A DNA stretch of 64,000 nucleotides from Alloascoidea africana. Lineage: Eukaryota; Ascomycota; Alloascoideomycetes; Alloascoideales; Alloascoideaceae. Position 1 is the stretch's first letter, and each line of letters begins with the position of its first letter. The notes under the pieces were generated by a model that saw nothing but the letters and a program-made list of their open reading frames with translations, did no database searches and had not been told where the DNA came from. This document shows, one piece after another, positions 19,627 to 28,788 of this stretch. The stretch spans positions 62,001 to 126,000 of the forward strand of contig JAKTTT010000053.1 of assembly GCA_030581615.1 (NCBI GenBank), in the 5' to 3' direction. Position numbers and translations under genes: made by a program.

Positions 19627-22600
19627 ATGGAGACCCTGGAGATCCATTCGAAAAACTTTCTGCTGAAATGGATCAATGCAGAGGATGGCCAGACAATCCA
19701 TTGGCAGCTCAAGCCGGTCAAACGTTCAGTGAACTTTGGCATTTATCGCCATTCCAGCTCAGACCTGGTCGGCCAGCCGCCAACCATTCTGGCCTCCAGA
19801 TCTTCGACCAGTCTGATGCTACAGGCCGCTAACACCAGCTCAAGTGTTGCCTCTGGTGTGAAAAAGCACGGTACCGACGTTCTTCCTGGGCTGCCGCTCC
19901 AAGAGAAGTTGGCCAATGCTCGGTTACAACAGGTGTCCTGGCACGGCAAATGTCTGCCAAACGAGCTGGTCAAGGGCACATATCGTGTTCCAAGAGGCAA
20001 AGGGGGCACCTTTGCCCTTGTCTTTGACAATACGTTTTCCAAGACGACGGCAAAGACGGTGCTGTTCAGCCATCATTTGGAAGGAGCGACCCCTAAAAGC
20101 GACAACTTTCACAAAGCTCTGCTTACTGCAACAACACCTGCCCAAATGACCTTTGAGAGTGACCGTGAGCCTGCTCCAAGCAACAGCTCCCGGTTTAGCC
20201 GCCGCCCTGAAACCATGATGTCTGCGTTAGCACCACCGGATCTGAGCATTGATTTTGATTCGCCGTCAAGCGAAAGGTTTCTGAGTGCTAAAGGTGGAAG
20301 ATACCTTTCTGGAGTGCTACTTAAAAAGAGAAGAAAAAAGCGCCAAGGATATATCCAGAGATACTTTTCTCTGAATTTCAAGCATTCTATATTGAATTAC
20401 TACCTTAATGAAAAGTCCTCACTTCTCAGAGGAAGCATGCCGATTAAAGTGGCCGTAATTTCAGCTAAACAGAGCACTCGAGAGATCATTATTGATTCCG
20501 AGATGGAGCTATGGTGTTTGAAAGCACTAAACGATGAAGATTGGAATACCTGGGTAAAAGCGCTTGACTTGGCCAGACTGGGAGCCTCTTCTTATCCCAA
20601 CCAGGGCATGCTGAAAATCTCAACAATGAATCTTCTAGGCTCTCTTGAAGGGCATGGCGATGAACCAAGAATCCAGGTCAATGGCCAAGACATTAATGAT
20701 CCCGATATTGAAAAGTTGGAGGCTTTGTATAGACAACTGGAAGAAGCCAAAGATGCTGCATTTTGTTTGACAAGCGACTTGGATGTGTCGAATGTTTCGT
20801 ACTCAATTCCAGGTACAATTATAACTCAGACTCCTACTACCGCATCTCGCCCAAATGACGACAAAGAGAAGCAAAGTGAAGTGGCTGGAGATGGAGAGAG
20901 ACCAGCTTCAAATCGTAATTCGCTATTCTGGAAAAAGAAATCCCGAAGAGGAACAATGACAAGCATGATCTCCTTGAATCCTAATCAAATAATCGACTTG
21001 GATCAGGCACCTCCTCTTCCTCAAATCCCTAAAGAATTTTCAGATCTTATTCAAGATAGAGGAGACCAGAACCAAAAGGACACTACAAACTCGTCTGGTC
21101 CAAAGGCTACTAATAGTAGTCCAGATCAACCACACCTACACGCAATGCATAGAGCCAATTCAATGGCCACTATATTGACTGTGAACAACAATGAAACACC
21201 TGTAAAGTCGACGACCATGGATACAGCTAGAGCGCTGTGCACTTTACTTGTGAATGCTTCAGCTGGGCTGAAGAAAGTAATTGACGTTAAAAAGGAACGA
21301 CTTTATGAAAACATTGCCAAATCGAAATCAGATGCGGCTATAATGAGATCTCTTTCCAGACACTCGGTGGTATCTGTAGCTGACAGCATGTTTTCGGTTG
21401 ATGAGTTTTTCGACGCAGAAGATGGACTGGCTGGCAACAATGATGACGCGAGTGGTTCTCAGAGAACTGGGGTTATGCTTATCCCCGACGATCCCAATGA
21501 TTATCAAGAAGTGTATAGCAATTCAGATATCATCACAACAGAGTCGGCTGATTCTGATGGTGAAGACGAGGAGAATGTGATTAAAAAGACAAAAGGGATT
21601 TTGAAAACGACTCATTCCAAACCAAGAATTTCTTCAAGATCAAGATCGGAATCCTCTGCGTTATCTTCTTTGGGTGATGCCGCCAGTTCAGAAATTGATT
21701 TGTACCCTCTGCCACTTTCGGGATCTCCTGTTTTACGACGTAAAGACATGTTACCAAGCAAAGCCACACCCCCGAGTTTGATTTCATTCTTACGCAAGAA
21801 CGTTGGGAAAGATCTCAGCTCAATAGCTATGCCAGTTACAGCCAATGAGCCTCTTACTCTGCTGCAGCGTTTTAGTGAACCATTGGAGTATGCATATCTA
21901 ATTGATCATGCGTTGGAGAGTTCCATGGAAACAGGCGAAAGGATACTTCGAATTGCAGCCTTTGCGGTTTCCTTTTTAGCAAACAACCGGGTTAAAGAAC
22001 GTGCGGCACGAAAGCCATTTAACCCACTCTTGGGTGAAACTTTTGAACTTGTTCGTGAAGATTTGGGATTTAGACTTATCGCGGAAAAAGTTTGTCATAA
22101 ACCTGTTGTTGTTGCTTATCATATTGAATCGCAAAACTGGATTTTCACAATGAACATTGAGCCAGGACAGAAATTTTGGGGTAAAAGTGTTGAAATTTTG
22201 ACAAAGGGACTGTTGACATTGACATTTAGAAAAACTGGTGAAGTTTACCAATGGGAACAACCTGTTACATTTTTGCGGAACATTATTGCAGGTGAAAAGT
22301 ATATTGAACCTGTGAATGTAATGACGGTGAAGAGTAGTAGTGGTTCCAAGGCTATTGTTGAATTTCAAACTGGTGGAATGTTTTCTGGAAGATCGGAATC
22401 TTTAACAATTAAAGCAGTGGCTGATAATGGAGCAACTCTTCCATGCTCTGTCACTGGCAAATGGACTAGTGAATTGCTGCTTTCCACAAGACTGGACAAT
22501 GGTGGTGAGGACAAATCTCAACGACAGATTTGGAAGCCCAGTGAGCTAATTCCCAACTACTCCAAGAAATTTGGATTCACTGAGTTTGCAGCCAGCTTAA

Positions 22601-22908
22601 ACGAGGTTACATCTGTGGAGCTTGGGAAATTGGCACCTACCGACTCCAGGTTTAGACCTGATCAGAAAGCCTATGAAAATGGAGATGTGGAAAAAGCCGA
22701 AAAGTTGAAACTCAAGTTGGAAGAGGATCAACGTGTAAGACGAAAAGAAAATGAGCTAAGAGATGTAAAACATGAGCCCAAGTTTTTTGAAAAAGTTGAT
22801 ATCGGTGGTGGTCATGGTGAAAAAGTATGGCGGTATTTAGAAGGTCCCAAGAGCTACTGGGAAAGAAGAAAGTGTAACGATTGGGACGATTTGTTGAAGT
22901 TATGGTGA
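19627..22908 (+). CDS. OSH3: Oxysterol-binding-protein homologue (Osh3 type: GOLD, PH, FFAT, ORD)
   Basis: 1093 aa, single exon, ATG at 19627; codons further upstream overlap the divergent snapin-like gene and are not used. An N-terminal GOLD domain starts METLEIHSKNFLLKW (about residues 1-200). The PH domain begins YLSGVLLKKRRKKRQGY (about 225-320). A FFAT motif, EFFDAED, sits at about residue 593 and should bind VAP/Scs2 on the ER. The OSBP-related lipid-binding domain runs about 715-1090 (LLQRFSEPLEYAYL, RKPFNPLLGETFEL, KPSELIPNYSKKFGF). The usual EQVSHHPP signature is EKVCHKPV here (about residues 820-827). By family it moves lipid or senses PI4P at ER-plasma membrane contacts. Confidence 0.93.
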   Translation: METLEIHSKNFLLKWINAEDGQTIHWQLKPVKRSVNFGIYRHSSSDLVGQPPTILASRSSTSLMLQAANTSSSVASGVKKHGTDVLPGLPLQEKLANARLQQVSWHGKCLPNELVKGTYRVPRGKGGTFALVFDNTFSKTTAKTVLFSHHLEGATPKSDNFHKALLTATTPAQMTFESDREPAPSNSSRFSRRPETMMSALAPPDLSIDFDSPSSERFLSAKGGRYLSGVLLKKRRKKRQGYIQRYFSLNFKHSILNYYLNEKSSLLRGSMPIKVAVISAKQSTREIIIDSEMELWCLKALNDEDWNTWVKALDLARLGASSYPNQGMLKISTMNLLGSLEGHGDEPRIQVNGQDINDPDIEKLEALYRQLEEAKDAAFCLTSDLDVSNVSYSIPGTIITQTPTTASRPNDDKEKQSEVAGDGERPASNRNSLFWKKKSRRGTMTSMISLNPNQIIDLDQAPPLPQIPKEFSDLIQDRGDQNQKDTTNSSGPKATNSSPDQPHLHAMHRANSMATILTVNNNETPVKSTTMDTARALCTLLVNASAGLKKVIDVKKERLYENIAKSKSDAAIMRSLSRHSVVSVADSMFSVDEFFDAEDGLAGNNDDASGSQRTGVMLIPDDPNDYQEVYSNSDIITTESADSDGEDEENVIKKTKGILKTTHSKPRISSRSRSESSALSSLGDAASSEIDLYPLPLSGSPVLRRKDMLPSKATPPSLISFLRKNVGKDLSSIAMPVTANEPLTLLQRFSEPLEYAYLIDHALESSMETGERILRIAAFAVSFLANNRVKERAARKPFNPLLGETFELVREDLGFRLIAEKVCHKPVVVAYHIESQNWIFTMNIEPGQKFWGKSVEILTKGLLTLTFRKTGEVYQWEQPVTFLRNIIAGEKYIEPVNVMTVKSSSGSKAIVEFQTGGMFSGRSESLTIKAVADNGATLPCSVTGKWTSELLLSTRLDNGGEDKSQRQIWKPSELIPNYSKKFGFTEFAASLNEVTSVELGKLAPTDSRFRPDQKAYENGDVEKAEKLKLKLEEDQRVRRKENELRDVKHEPKFFEKVDIGGGHGEKVWRYLEGPKSYWERRKCNDWDDLLKLW

Positions 22909-23402
22909 AGTAGCCTAGCATGAAGATACACCAAAGCATTTGATTTTTGTTATATATTTTTTGTTGATTTTTTTAAGTCATTTTTATGCGTGAGTTTTTC
23001 TCAGATACATTGGCAGGTTCTACTGCTATCTGATAATAAATTCCATATCATTCCTTAGCCATTGATATTTGATATGATAAATATATCAATCACTTTAATC
23101 ATGGATATCTTGCTGTATATTCATTTTCATTATTGTATGTGCCATACGAACGGGAAGCTTTCTGGTGCCCTTGGGCATTCAACACTTCAAGACAGAACTA
23201 GATAAAAATCATTCTCTAATAGTTTAATCAGATTCTCTAGACATTTCTATATCTTTTGTGGATGAAAGGGTTAGCTTACCACGAGTAACACATCGTCAAA
23301 TGGCCTCTTCAGTCCTCCACCTCAACTGGCTGCCAAAGTTCATCGATTATCCGCATTTTTTTGAATCAGAATATTTCGTATTTTCATGCTCCTTCTGTAG
23401 CG
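22909..23402. other. AT-rich left flank of the accessory island
   Basis: These 494 bp after OSH3 hold no supportable gene. Near 23060-23090 there is a run of ATAT-rich partial palindromes (TTGATATTTGATATGATA, then AATATATCAA). The left arm of the large inverted repeat begins at 23403. Confidence 0.4.
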
Positions 23403-24786
23403 GAGGTTGCCGGTGTTCTGTATGAAGTGACACTCTTGGCTGCTCAAAGCCATGCTGTAACAATATTGACGATTATACACGAAACCCCTTCCTCGGTTCC
23501 TAGATTTTTTGTGACATCTTCATTATCGCGACTCATGGCAAGTTTCGATCATAAACGACATGCGCGCTGGTTTTGTGACATTAGGGTGTGATAGTTGATG
23601 ATAGAGCCACTATATATAGTTACCATCGACCTTACGTTTCCTGTTCTTGCTTTCTTTCTTTTCATCTTTGTTAGATAAGAGAACCGTTGCTAGCAGAAAA
23701 TTCACTGTGTTCTGAGCTCACATAGCAGCGACAAAGTGGTGGGCAAGACCCTCAGTGATACTCAATACAAAACTAATACTGGAATCTACACATTGTCCCT
23801 ACCACCACGATAGAAGCTCTATCCCCATAGAAGGTCACTTCCACTCATCCCAAATCCAAGCAAATGTCTTCCTCAATATGGTCCACCTAGATAATGGGGA
23901 AGGACCATTTTCATCGTCATATTGCCTTTACTTCTACAGCCTTGGCATAGAAAACGATGCAAAGCGCGAGCAAGCTATGATCCGATCGCTTCAAAGCGTC
24001 TTCGAACCCCAAGAATACCAGGCCCTACAGAACTGGCCATTTGTGAAAGAAAAGAATTGGTTATAGAGAGGCGACGGTTTCCTACTGAGGTCTCATTTAT
24101 GTCTAGACAGTAGGAAGCGATGAAAATTTTGGTGGCCCTCATCCATCTATGTAGGTTGGGCAAGTCGATGAGGAAATTTGCATGAAATTGGGATAAATGG
24201 GGGTGTCCTTCTGTAGTTGTTGAGAGTTTCGTCGTCTTTATCAAAGGAAAGGGTATAGTTTGGGTAGCGGTTCGTTTTGTATTGTCAAGGAGATTGTCGC
24301 CATGTGTCATCCACCAGTTTCGCGCCGTCAGCTACACTGCTCTAAAAGCTGTGACCAGCATCTGCAAAAGATTCTGTTTGCGGCGATTATCTTATCTAAC
24401 GAAAGATGTTGGTTAAATGAACTATGAAAAGCTATGTCACTATCAAAAAGCTTTAGACACCTGTGAATGCTCCTAATAGCGATGGTTCTCATATCTAACA
24501 AAAGATGAAAAGAAGAAAGCAAAAAGAACTGGAAATTCAGCGTTGATGGTAACTGTAAGCAGTGACTTAATCATCAACTATCACACCCTAATGTGTTTCA
24601 ACCACGTTCTCCGGAAGAATGTCACAAAACCACGCATGCCGTTTATGATCGAAACTTACCATAAGTCGCGATGATGAAGGTGTCACAAAAGAATCTTGGA
24701 AGTGAGGATGGGGCTTTATGTATAATCGACAATATTTTTGCAGCATGGCTTTGGGAGTGTCGGTTCATATAGAACGCCAACACCTC
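23403..24786. repeat. Large imperfect inverted repeat (fold-back structure), ~1.4 kb
   Basis: The left arm, about 23403-23940, pairs with the reverse complement of about 24786-24101, leaving a ~160-bp spacer. Matching blocks in the same order include AAGTTTCGATCATAAACG, GTGATAGTTGATGAT, AGTTACCATC, CTTTTCATCTTT, GTTAGATA, CAATACAAAAC and CATCGTCATATTGCC against CATCGCTTCCTACTG. A 25-bp block is perfect (23578-23602 against 24570-24594). The right arm carries an extra ~100-bp partial tandem duplication around GTTAGATA. By eye the arms are about 75% alike. Both arms keep fragments of the same reading frame (EGHFHSSQIQANVF against EGHPHLSQFHANFL), so it looks like an old inverted duplication of a gene-bearing segment, now decayed. 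I do not recognise the protein. Confidence 0.75.
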
Positions 24787-24850
24787 TTTCCCATCTTTCT
24801 TCAATAGGGCATTACATCATATGCACTCCATAAAATTATAACGTACTGTA

Positions 24851-24892
24851 TATGCGAACGAATCACATATGCGAGCGAATCACTTTCCACAA
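24851..24892 (+). repeat. Left terminal inverted repeat of the Fot1-like element
   Basis: 42 bp, identical to the reverse complement of 25934-25975. It is itself built from two direct copies of a ~16-bp unit, TATGCGAACGAATCACA and TATGCGAGCGAATCACT, likely transposase-binding sites. Confidence 0.9.
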
Positions 24893-24957
24893 TCCTGCCA
24901 AACTCCTTATTTAACTATTACTTTCTTCTGACACATAACATATTTTCAAATTCTAAA

Positions 24958-25887
24958 GCAGCCAATCTCCTCCTTGCCATCCAGGCTATCAAACAAGACC
25001 CAAAACCCAGCATCCAGAAAATTGCCCAGACCTACTATGTTCCCTATTCGACACTGCGTACTACGATGAATGGAACTCGCGCACGCGTTGATATTCCTGC
25101 CAATTCAATGCGGTTGACCCAGCTAGAAGAGGAGACTCTAGTCAAGTTCATCCTTGACCTTAGTGCCCGAGGATTTTCTCCCCGCCTCTCTGGCGTTGAA
25201 GATATGGCCAATCTGCTGGTTGCAGAGGGTGAGGGCTGACTCTTCGGGAAGCACTGGGCCTCACACTTCGTCAAGCAACAACCAGAGCTCAAGACACGCT
25301 TTAATCGCCCATACGACTACCAAAGTGCCCAGTGCGAAGATCCAGTTGCGATAAACGCGTGGTTTCAGTTTGTGGCGAATATGAGAGCCAAGTATGGTGT
25401 TGCTGATACGGATTTCTCAACTTGGTTCTCTTCGACACCACAAACCCTTCCACAAGCCGTTTCACAGTCTGCCTACACCAAAGATCGAACTTCCTGACAC
25501 TAGAGCAGCTCTCCAACATCAATTTATGAAGCTGTTGACTAGATTGCTAAAGGAGCTCATTCTTTTATGCACCAGGTGGCCCTCCTGCGTGCTGAGAATA
25601 GGTCACTTCGCGAGGCAAATGAGAGACTGAGCAAGCGCCGGAGGGCTAAAAATACAAGCATACAGCAGGGAGGAGCCCTTTCGGTAGGAGAAGGTCAAGA
25701 CTTTATAGCTCAGATGGAGGTTGATAAGCAGGTAGCTCATGAAACAAGGCAATCTGGTGGTCGGTCGATGCGAGTTGCGGCGACTGTTCGGCGATGCCAT
25801 ACTTGCGGGAAAGATGGTCATAATTCGCGGACTTTTACAAAAGATGCAGAATTGTCTGGAGATTCAGATAAGGGTAATAGCGAGTAG
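24958..25887 (+). pseudogene. Fot1/pogo transposase remnant lacking the DDE core
   Basis: The N-terminal piece reads LLLAIQAIKQDPKPSIQKIA, then STLRTTMNGTRARVDIP (Psq HTH), RLTQLEEETLVKFILDL, RGFSPRLSGVEDMANLL, then past a TGA at about 25237 KHWASHFVKQQPELKTRFNR and INAWFQFVANMRAKYGVADTDF. It then jumps directly to the family's C-terminal region: SSPTSIYEA, HQVALLRAENRSLREANERL, SKRRRAKN, then the zinc knuckle CHTCGKDGHN. In full-length relatives roughly 250 codons of DDE domain lie at this jump (near 25430). Besides the deletion there are several stops around 25237 and 25496-25540, so no active transposase can be made. Confidence 0.85.
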
Positions 25888-25933
25888 ATTTTTATTGTGG
25901 GTGTGTTTTAATTGTCTGTTATATTTAGATAGG

Positions 25934-25975
25934 TTGTGGAAAGTGATTCGCTCGCATATGTGATTCGTTCGCATA
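25934..25975 (-). repeat. Right terminal inverted repeat of the Fot1-like element
   Basis: 42 bp, a perfect inverted copy of 24851-24892, with the same internal duplication, followed by the TA target duplicate. Confidence 0.9.
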
Positions 25976-26247
25976 TAAAGTACTTAGTTATGAACTATTA
26001 TGCATGCAATATGCAGTACCGTTTTTCACCTTTCTTCTCTTGCATTGGTTTGAGCCGTGCTAAGAATTCTGCATGGACTAGTTACTTCTCCTACAATGTC
26101 ACTGGAAATGCCGTTGATCTTTTAAGGACAAGAAGTAAAAGATTTTAATCATTCTAATAAAAGGTAAAACAAAACGCTCAAGTCAAATGCAGTTGCCAGT
26201 CGTGGACTATTGTTTAATCTAGAAGGAAACAATAAAGTTTGCAGAGT

Positions 26248-27078
26248 TTACTGATACCCGAGACTTTTAATGCTTTTCGCGATTTTTCTCTCCAATTTCT
26301 TTAATGTACGTTCGCCGTTGTCAGTATTTGTTAAAATTCGAAGTTGATATAGAGTGTCAACAGCTGCTTTAAATAGTGAATAACCATTCAGGTTGAAAGA
26401 ATGGTGGATGAGCCTGATACAATTGTCTGTGTGTACATGGTCAATTTTGTAGGCTCTATTCATGCGGCTTTCACAAGCTTCATGAAAGTGTAAAGAAGTA
26501 ATCTTCCAAAGTTCCTTTTCTTCCTCGTCAATAACACGGGCAGTAGCCACTTTCTTATTGCACTTCTTGCAACTGAAAGTTATGTTTGCAGAAGATAGGT
26601 GCTTTCTAATACCTTGACTTTTCATTTTCTTAATTTCAATTGACCTTCCACTGAAATACAAGTAAAGGGTAAAATGAAGAAAATTCAGCGTCTCAAAACA
26701 CATGTTTTCTCTGACCTCCAGATTAGTCGAAGCTGATATGAACGAATTAAAAATTTGGTTCCCACTGTTCCTAGCAGAATATCTGGCAAAATGATCAAAC
26801 AAGTCTTGCTTTTCGAAGATGACTCTGCAATTCTCTTTAACTTCTGGATTTATTGCTGTAAGAGCCGTATTGGGAAGAGTGAAATCAGGTGCCCTACATT
26901 CAATACTCTCCAAGGGGATCATCTCTTGATGCAGAGGATTGTGGTTTTCATAGGCTCTGTAAACACAATCTTGCTCTAGATCCCCGGAGTATAAAAGCGC
27001 CATCCCAGAGGTTGAGGGTTGTAGAGGATAGCTTGATAATTGCATTAATTCATCGGCAAAGAAAGACCAATCTGACAT
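26248..27078 (-). CDS. Orphan 276-aa protein in the accessory island, possible zinc-binding
   Basis: ATG at 27078, MSDWSFFADELMQLSS, single exon with no interruption. The middle is helical; around residues 168-175 there is a CKKC pair (ITFSCKKCNKKVATARV) followed about 35 residues later by HFHEAC, which could form a CCHC zinc site. The C-terminus is basic (TLKKLERKIAKSIKSL). I do not recognise it. Its location beside transposon remnants and its lack of relatives known to me suggest a lineage-specific or transferred gene. An overlapping frame upstream (27045-27308) may be a 5' exon or a decayed neighbour. Confidence 0.5.
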   Translation of the reverse strand: MSDWSFFADELMQLSSYPLQPSTSGMALLYSGDLEQDCVYRAYENHNPLHQEMIPLESIECRAPDFTLPNTALTAINPEVKENCRVIFEKQDLFDHFARYSARNSGNQIFNSFISASTNLEVRENMCFETLNFLHFTLYLYFSGRSIEIKKMKSQGIRKHLSSANITFSCKKCNKKVATARVIDEEEKELWKITSLHFHEACESRMNRAYKIDHVHTDNCIRLIHHSFNLNGYSLFKAAVDTLYQLRILTNTDNGERTLKKLERKIAKSIKSLGYQ

Positions 27079-27308
27079 ATTCGTTTGTGACTCGATCCTT
27101 TATGTTTAATCCCCAAATGGTAAGTAAGACTATTTATGGCTTTTGTTCTTTTTGCAGCTTGATCCGTAGGATGAATGCACAGGGACTCTGCAGCAAATAT
27201 ATAGTATACGCCATCTCTATATATTATTTGTGAATTCTGTTGAGTTTGTTTATGATCTGTAGTTTTTTCCCCTTCTGCATATGTTTTGTCTTGATGGCAA
27301 AAGGGCAC
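27045..27308 (-). other. Overlapping open frame with zinc-finger-like HxxxxH end
   Basis: About 87 codons read on the minus strand, overlapping the start of the 276-aa orphan in another frame. It contains SLCIHPTDQAAKRTKAINSL followed by TYHLGIKH, resembling the second half of a C2H2/BED-type finger with one Cys missing. There is no ATG at its start (GTG). It may be an upstream exon, with an acceptor that I cannot fix, or the relic of a finger-bearing gene. Confidence 0.3.
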
Positions 27309-27363
27309 ATGACAAGAAAGAAGAGAGAGTAGTTTAGTTTTTATTTGTGTAAACTCCCAAACT

Positions 27364-27497
27364 TGTTAGGACTCGGGTGATATCCACTCCGGGAAAGTTC
27401 GGTCTATGGCTATATAAATAGTCAGATTCCTATTCTAAACCGCCTATTCAGCATCTGTGTGTGTGCCACCGACCCCTAACTTTCCCGAGACGTAACA
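27364..27497. mobile_element. Solo-LTR-like sequence, 134 bp (LTR-retrotransposon family, unassigned)
   Basis: It begins TGTTA and ends TAACA, with the longer imperfect terminal inverted repeats TGTTAGGACTCGGG and CCCGAGACGTAACA. A TATATAAATA box lies near its middle (27411-27420). The flanks AAACT and GAACT agree at four of five positions, as in a 5-bp target duplication. No internal coding region lies beside it, so I read it as a fossil solo LTR; a short DNA-transposon derivative is the alternative. Its age cannot be judged without a second copy. Confidence 0.5.
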
Positions 27498-28788
27498 GAA
27501 CTGCTCTAATGGGACCTCTGTGTACGCCAGTGCTTTTTAGCAAGACATGAGCGTGGGCCAGTAGTCGTCCTCAATGCATTCATTTTTAAAATAATTGTTT
27601 CTGCCTCGAATTGCAATTATCTGGGTATCGACCGACCTACTCAATTAATTCATTCCTCGACAATGCACCTGATGGAACCAATTCCCCATAGTTAAGCCAC
27701 AGTCTACTGCAATTTAAGGGCGTATGGGTGTATACCACACAGTCTCCAAAAGCAGGGTAAATACACCCGTGAAAAAAGACTTATATCACTGTTTTACAAA
27801 ACCTCTCATTCATACGAATCACGTAAGACTTGGGGGTCGAGCATGTTAGGATATATAGGATTATAATATAAAAGACGATACACGCCTGGGGAGTTTTGAT
27901 GGATTGGTGTATACTATTACCATTGCTGCATCACACATCCCAATTGAATTAGTTGATCGCAGGTCCACAGCGGAACAATATGACAGTACTGTTCGTAGCG
28001 TTAAAAATAATACAGGGTACATACTTCCCCAACGCTCTTTCCCAAGGATCATTTTTTGTAGTATTTTCATACAAGTTATATTAGTGAGATTTTCTTTTGC
28101 TCACATCGAGGCGACAAGTTTACTCCCACAGTTGAGGTCAAAGCTTGTCGATGGTCCAGAATTTTTACTCACTGACATGACAATGGGCGAAGCTCGTTTG
28201 AATAAGAGAGAAAATCAGTCAGCGTTTTATAAAAATGAATAGAGACGAGCAATTGACCCTCAAAACATTAGTGGATACAATTTACCGAGAAAGAATTCAT
28301 AAATATGGTAAAATTTAAGGTAACTGAGGTCATCCTGGAAGTTAGATCGACAGAGCTTCCAAGACCTGAATTAGTTTGCACATCAGACATAAAAAGAACA
28401 AATGTCACCATGAAGCAACTTCAATATAAGCAGAATTACAACATATGAAAATTTCACTTTAAAATTTTTTTTTTTTTATTAGATTCATACTTGATATTAC
28501 ATTAAATCCTTCCAAAAGGTTTGGCTATGCCGTACCAAGTGACATAAACTCTCACCTTTTGCGCTTGACCTCCCAAAAATAAAACCGAAATTCAAGCTCA
28601 AAATCAAAAAATCAACCCCGCCTTTTCCACCTTTTCTCTAAGGGGTTGATAACAATGCTTAAAAAGAAATCCAAACATTTGTAAATACAGAAGTGTAGAT
28701 AAAAAAAAAGGAAAAAGGAAAACAAAATACCATAAGAACATGTCCAATACACCTTCACACTCTAGTCTTAATTGAAAAGCCTCTAGTT
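27498..28788. other. Gene-poor right part of the accessory island
   Basis: This 1.3-kb stretch is AT-rich without a convincing gene. An open frame on the plus strand at 27904-28242 starts with GTG and shows no recognisable domain. A Rap1-like G-rich motif with one mismatch lies at about 27718-27730 (GGCGTATGGGTGT). Poly-T tracts near 28470 and 28700 probably belong to the 3' end of the large minus-strand gene. Confidence 0.4.

Larger units (their letters stand above)
24851..25975 (+). mobile_element. Internally deleted Fot1/pogo-type (Tc1-mariner) DNA transposon
   Basis: The element is 1125 bp, flanked by the TA dinucleotide on both sides (24849-24850 and 25976-25977), as expected for Tc1-mariner insertion. 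Perfect 42-bp terminal inverted repeats bound it. Inside are the two ends of a Fot1/pogo transposase: the N-terminal Psq/CENP-B-type HTH region and the C-terminal leucine-rich plus zinc-knuckle region. The central DDE catalytic part is missing. It is therefore non-autonomous. The perfect repeats suggest a fairly recent move, driven by a transposase elsewhere in the genome. Confidence 0.9.

Noticed and set aside
23403-24786. Reading the large inverted repeat as a centromere
   Set aside because: Size and island setting recall some yeast centromeres, but there is no sequence hallmark, and the arms contain coding fragments. Left as an open possibility only.
27904-28242. 112-codon plus-strand frame in the accessory island
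   Set aside because: It begins with GTG and shows no domain or repeat that I can name; kept only as a note in the intergenic entry.
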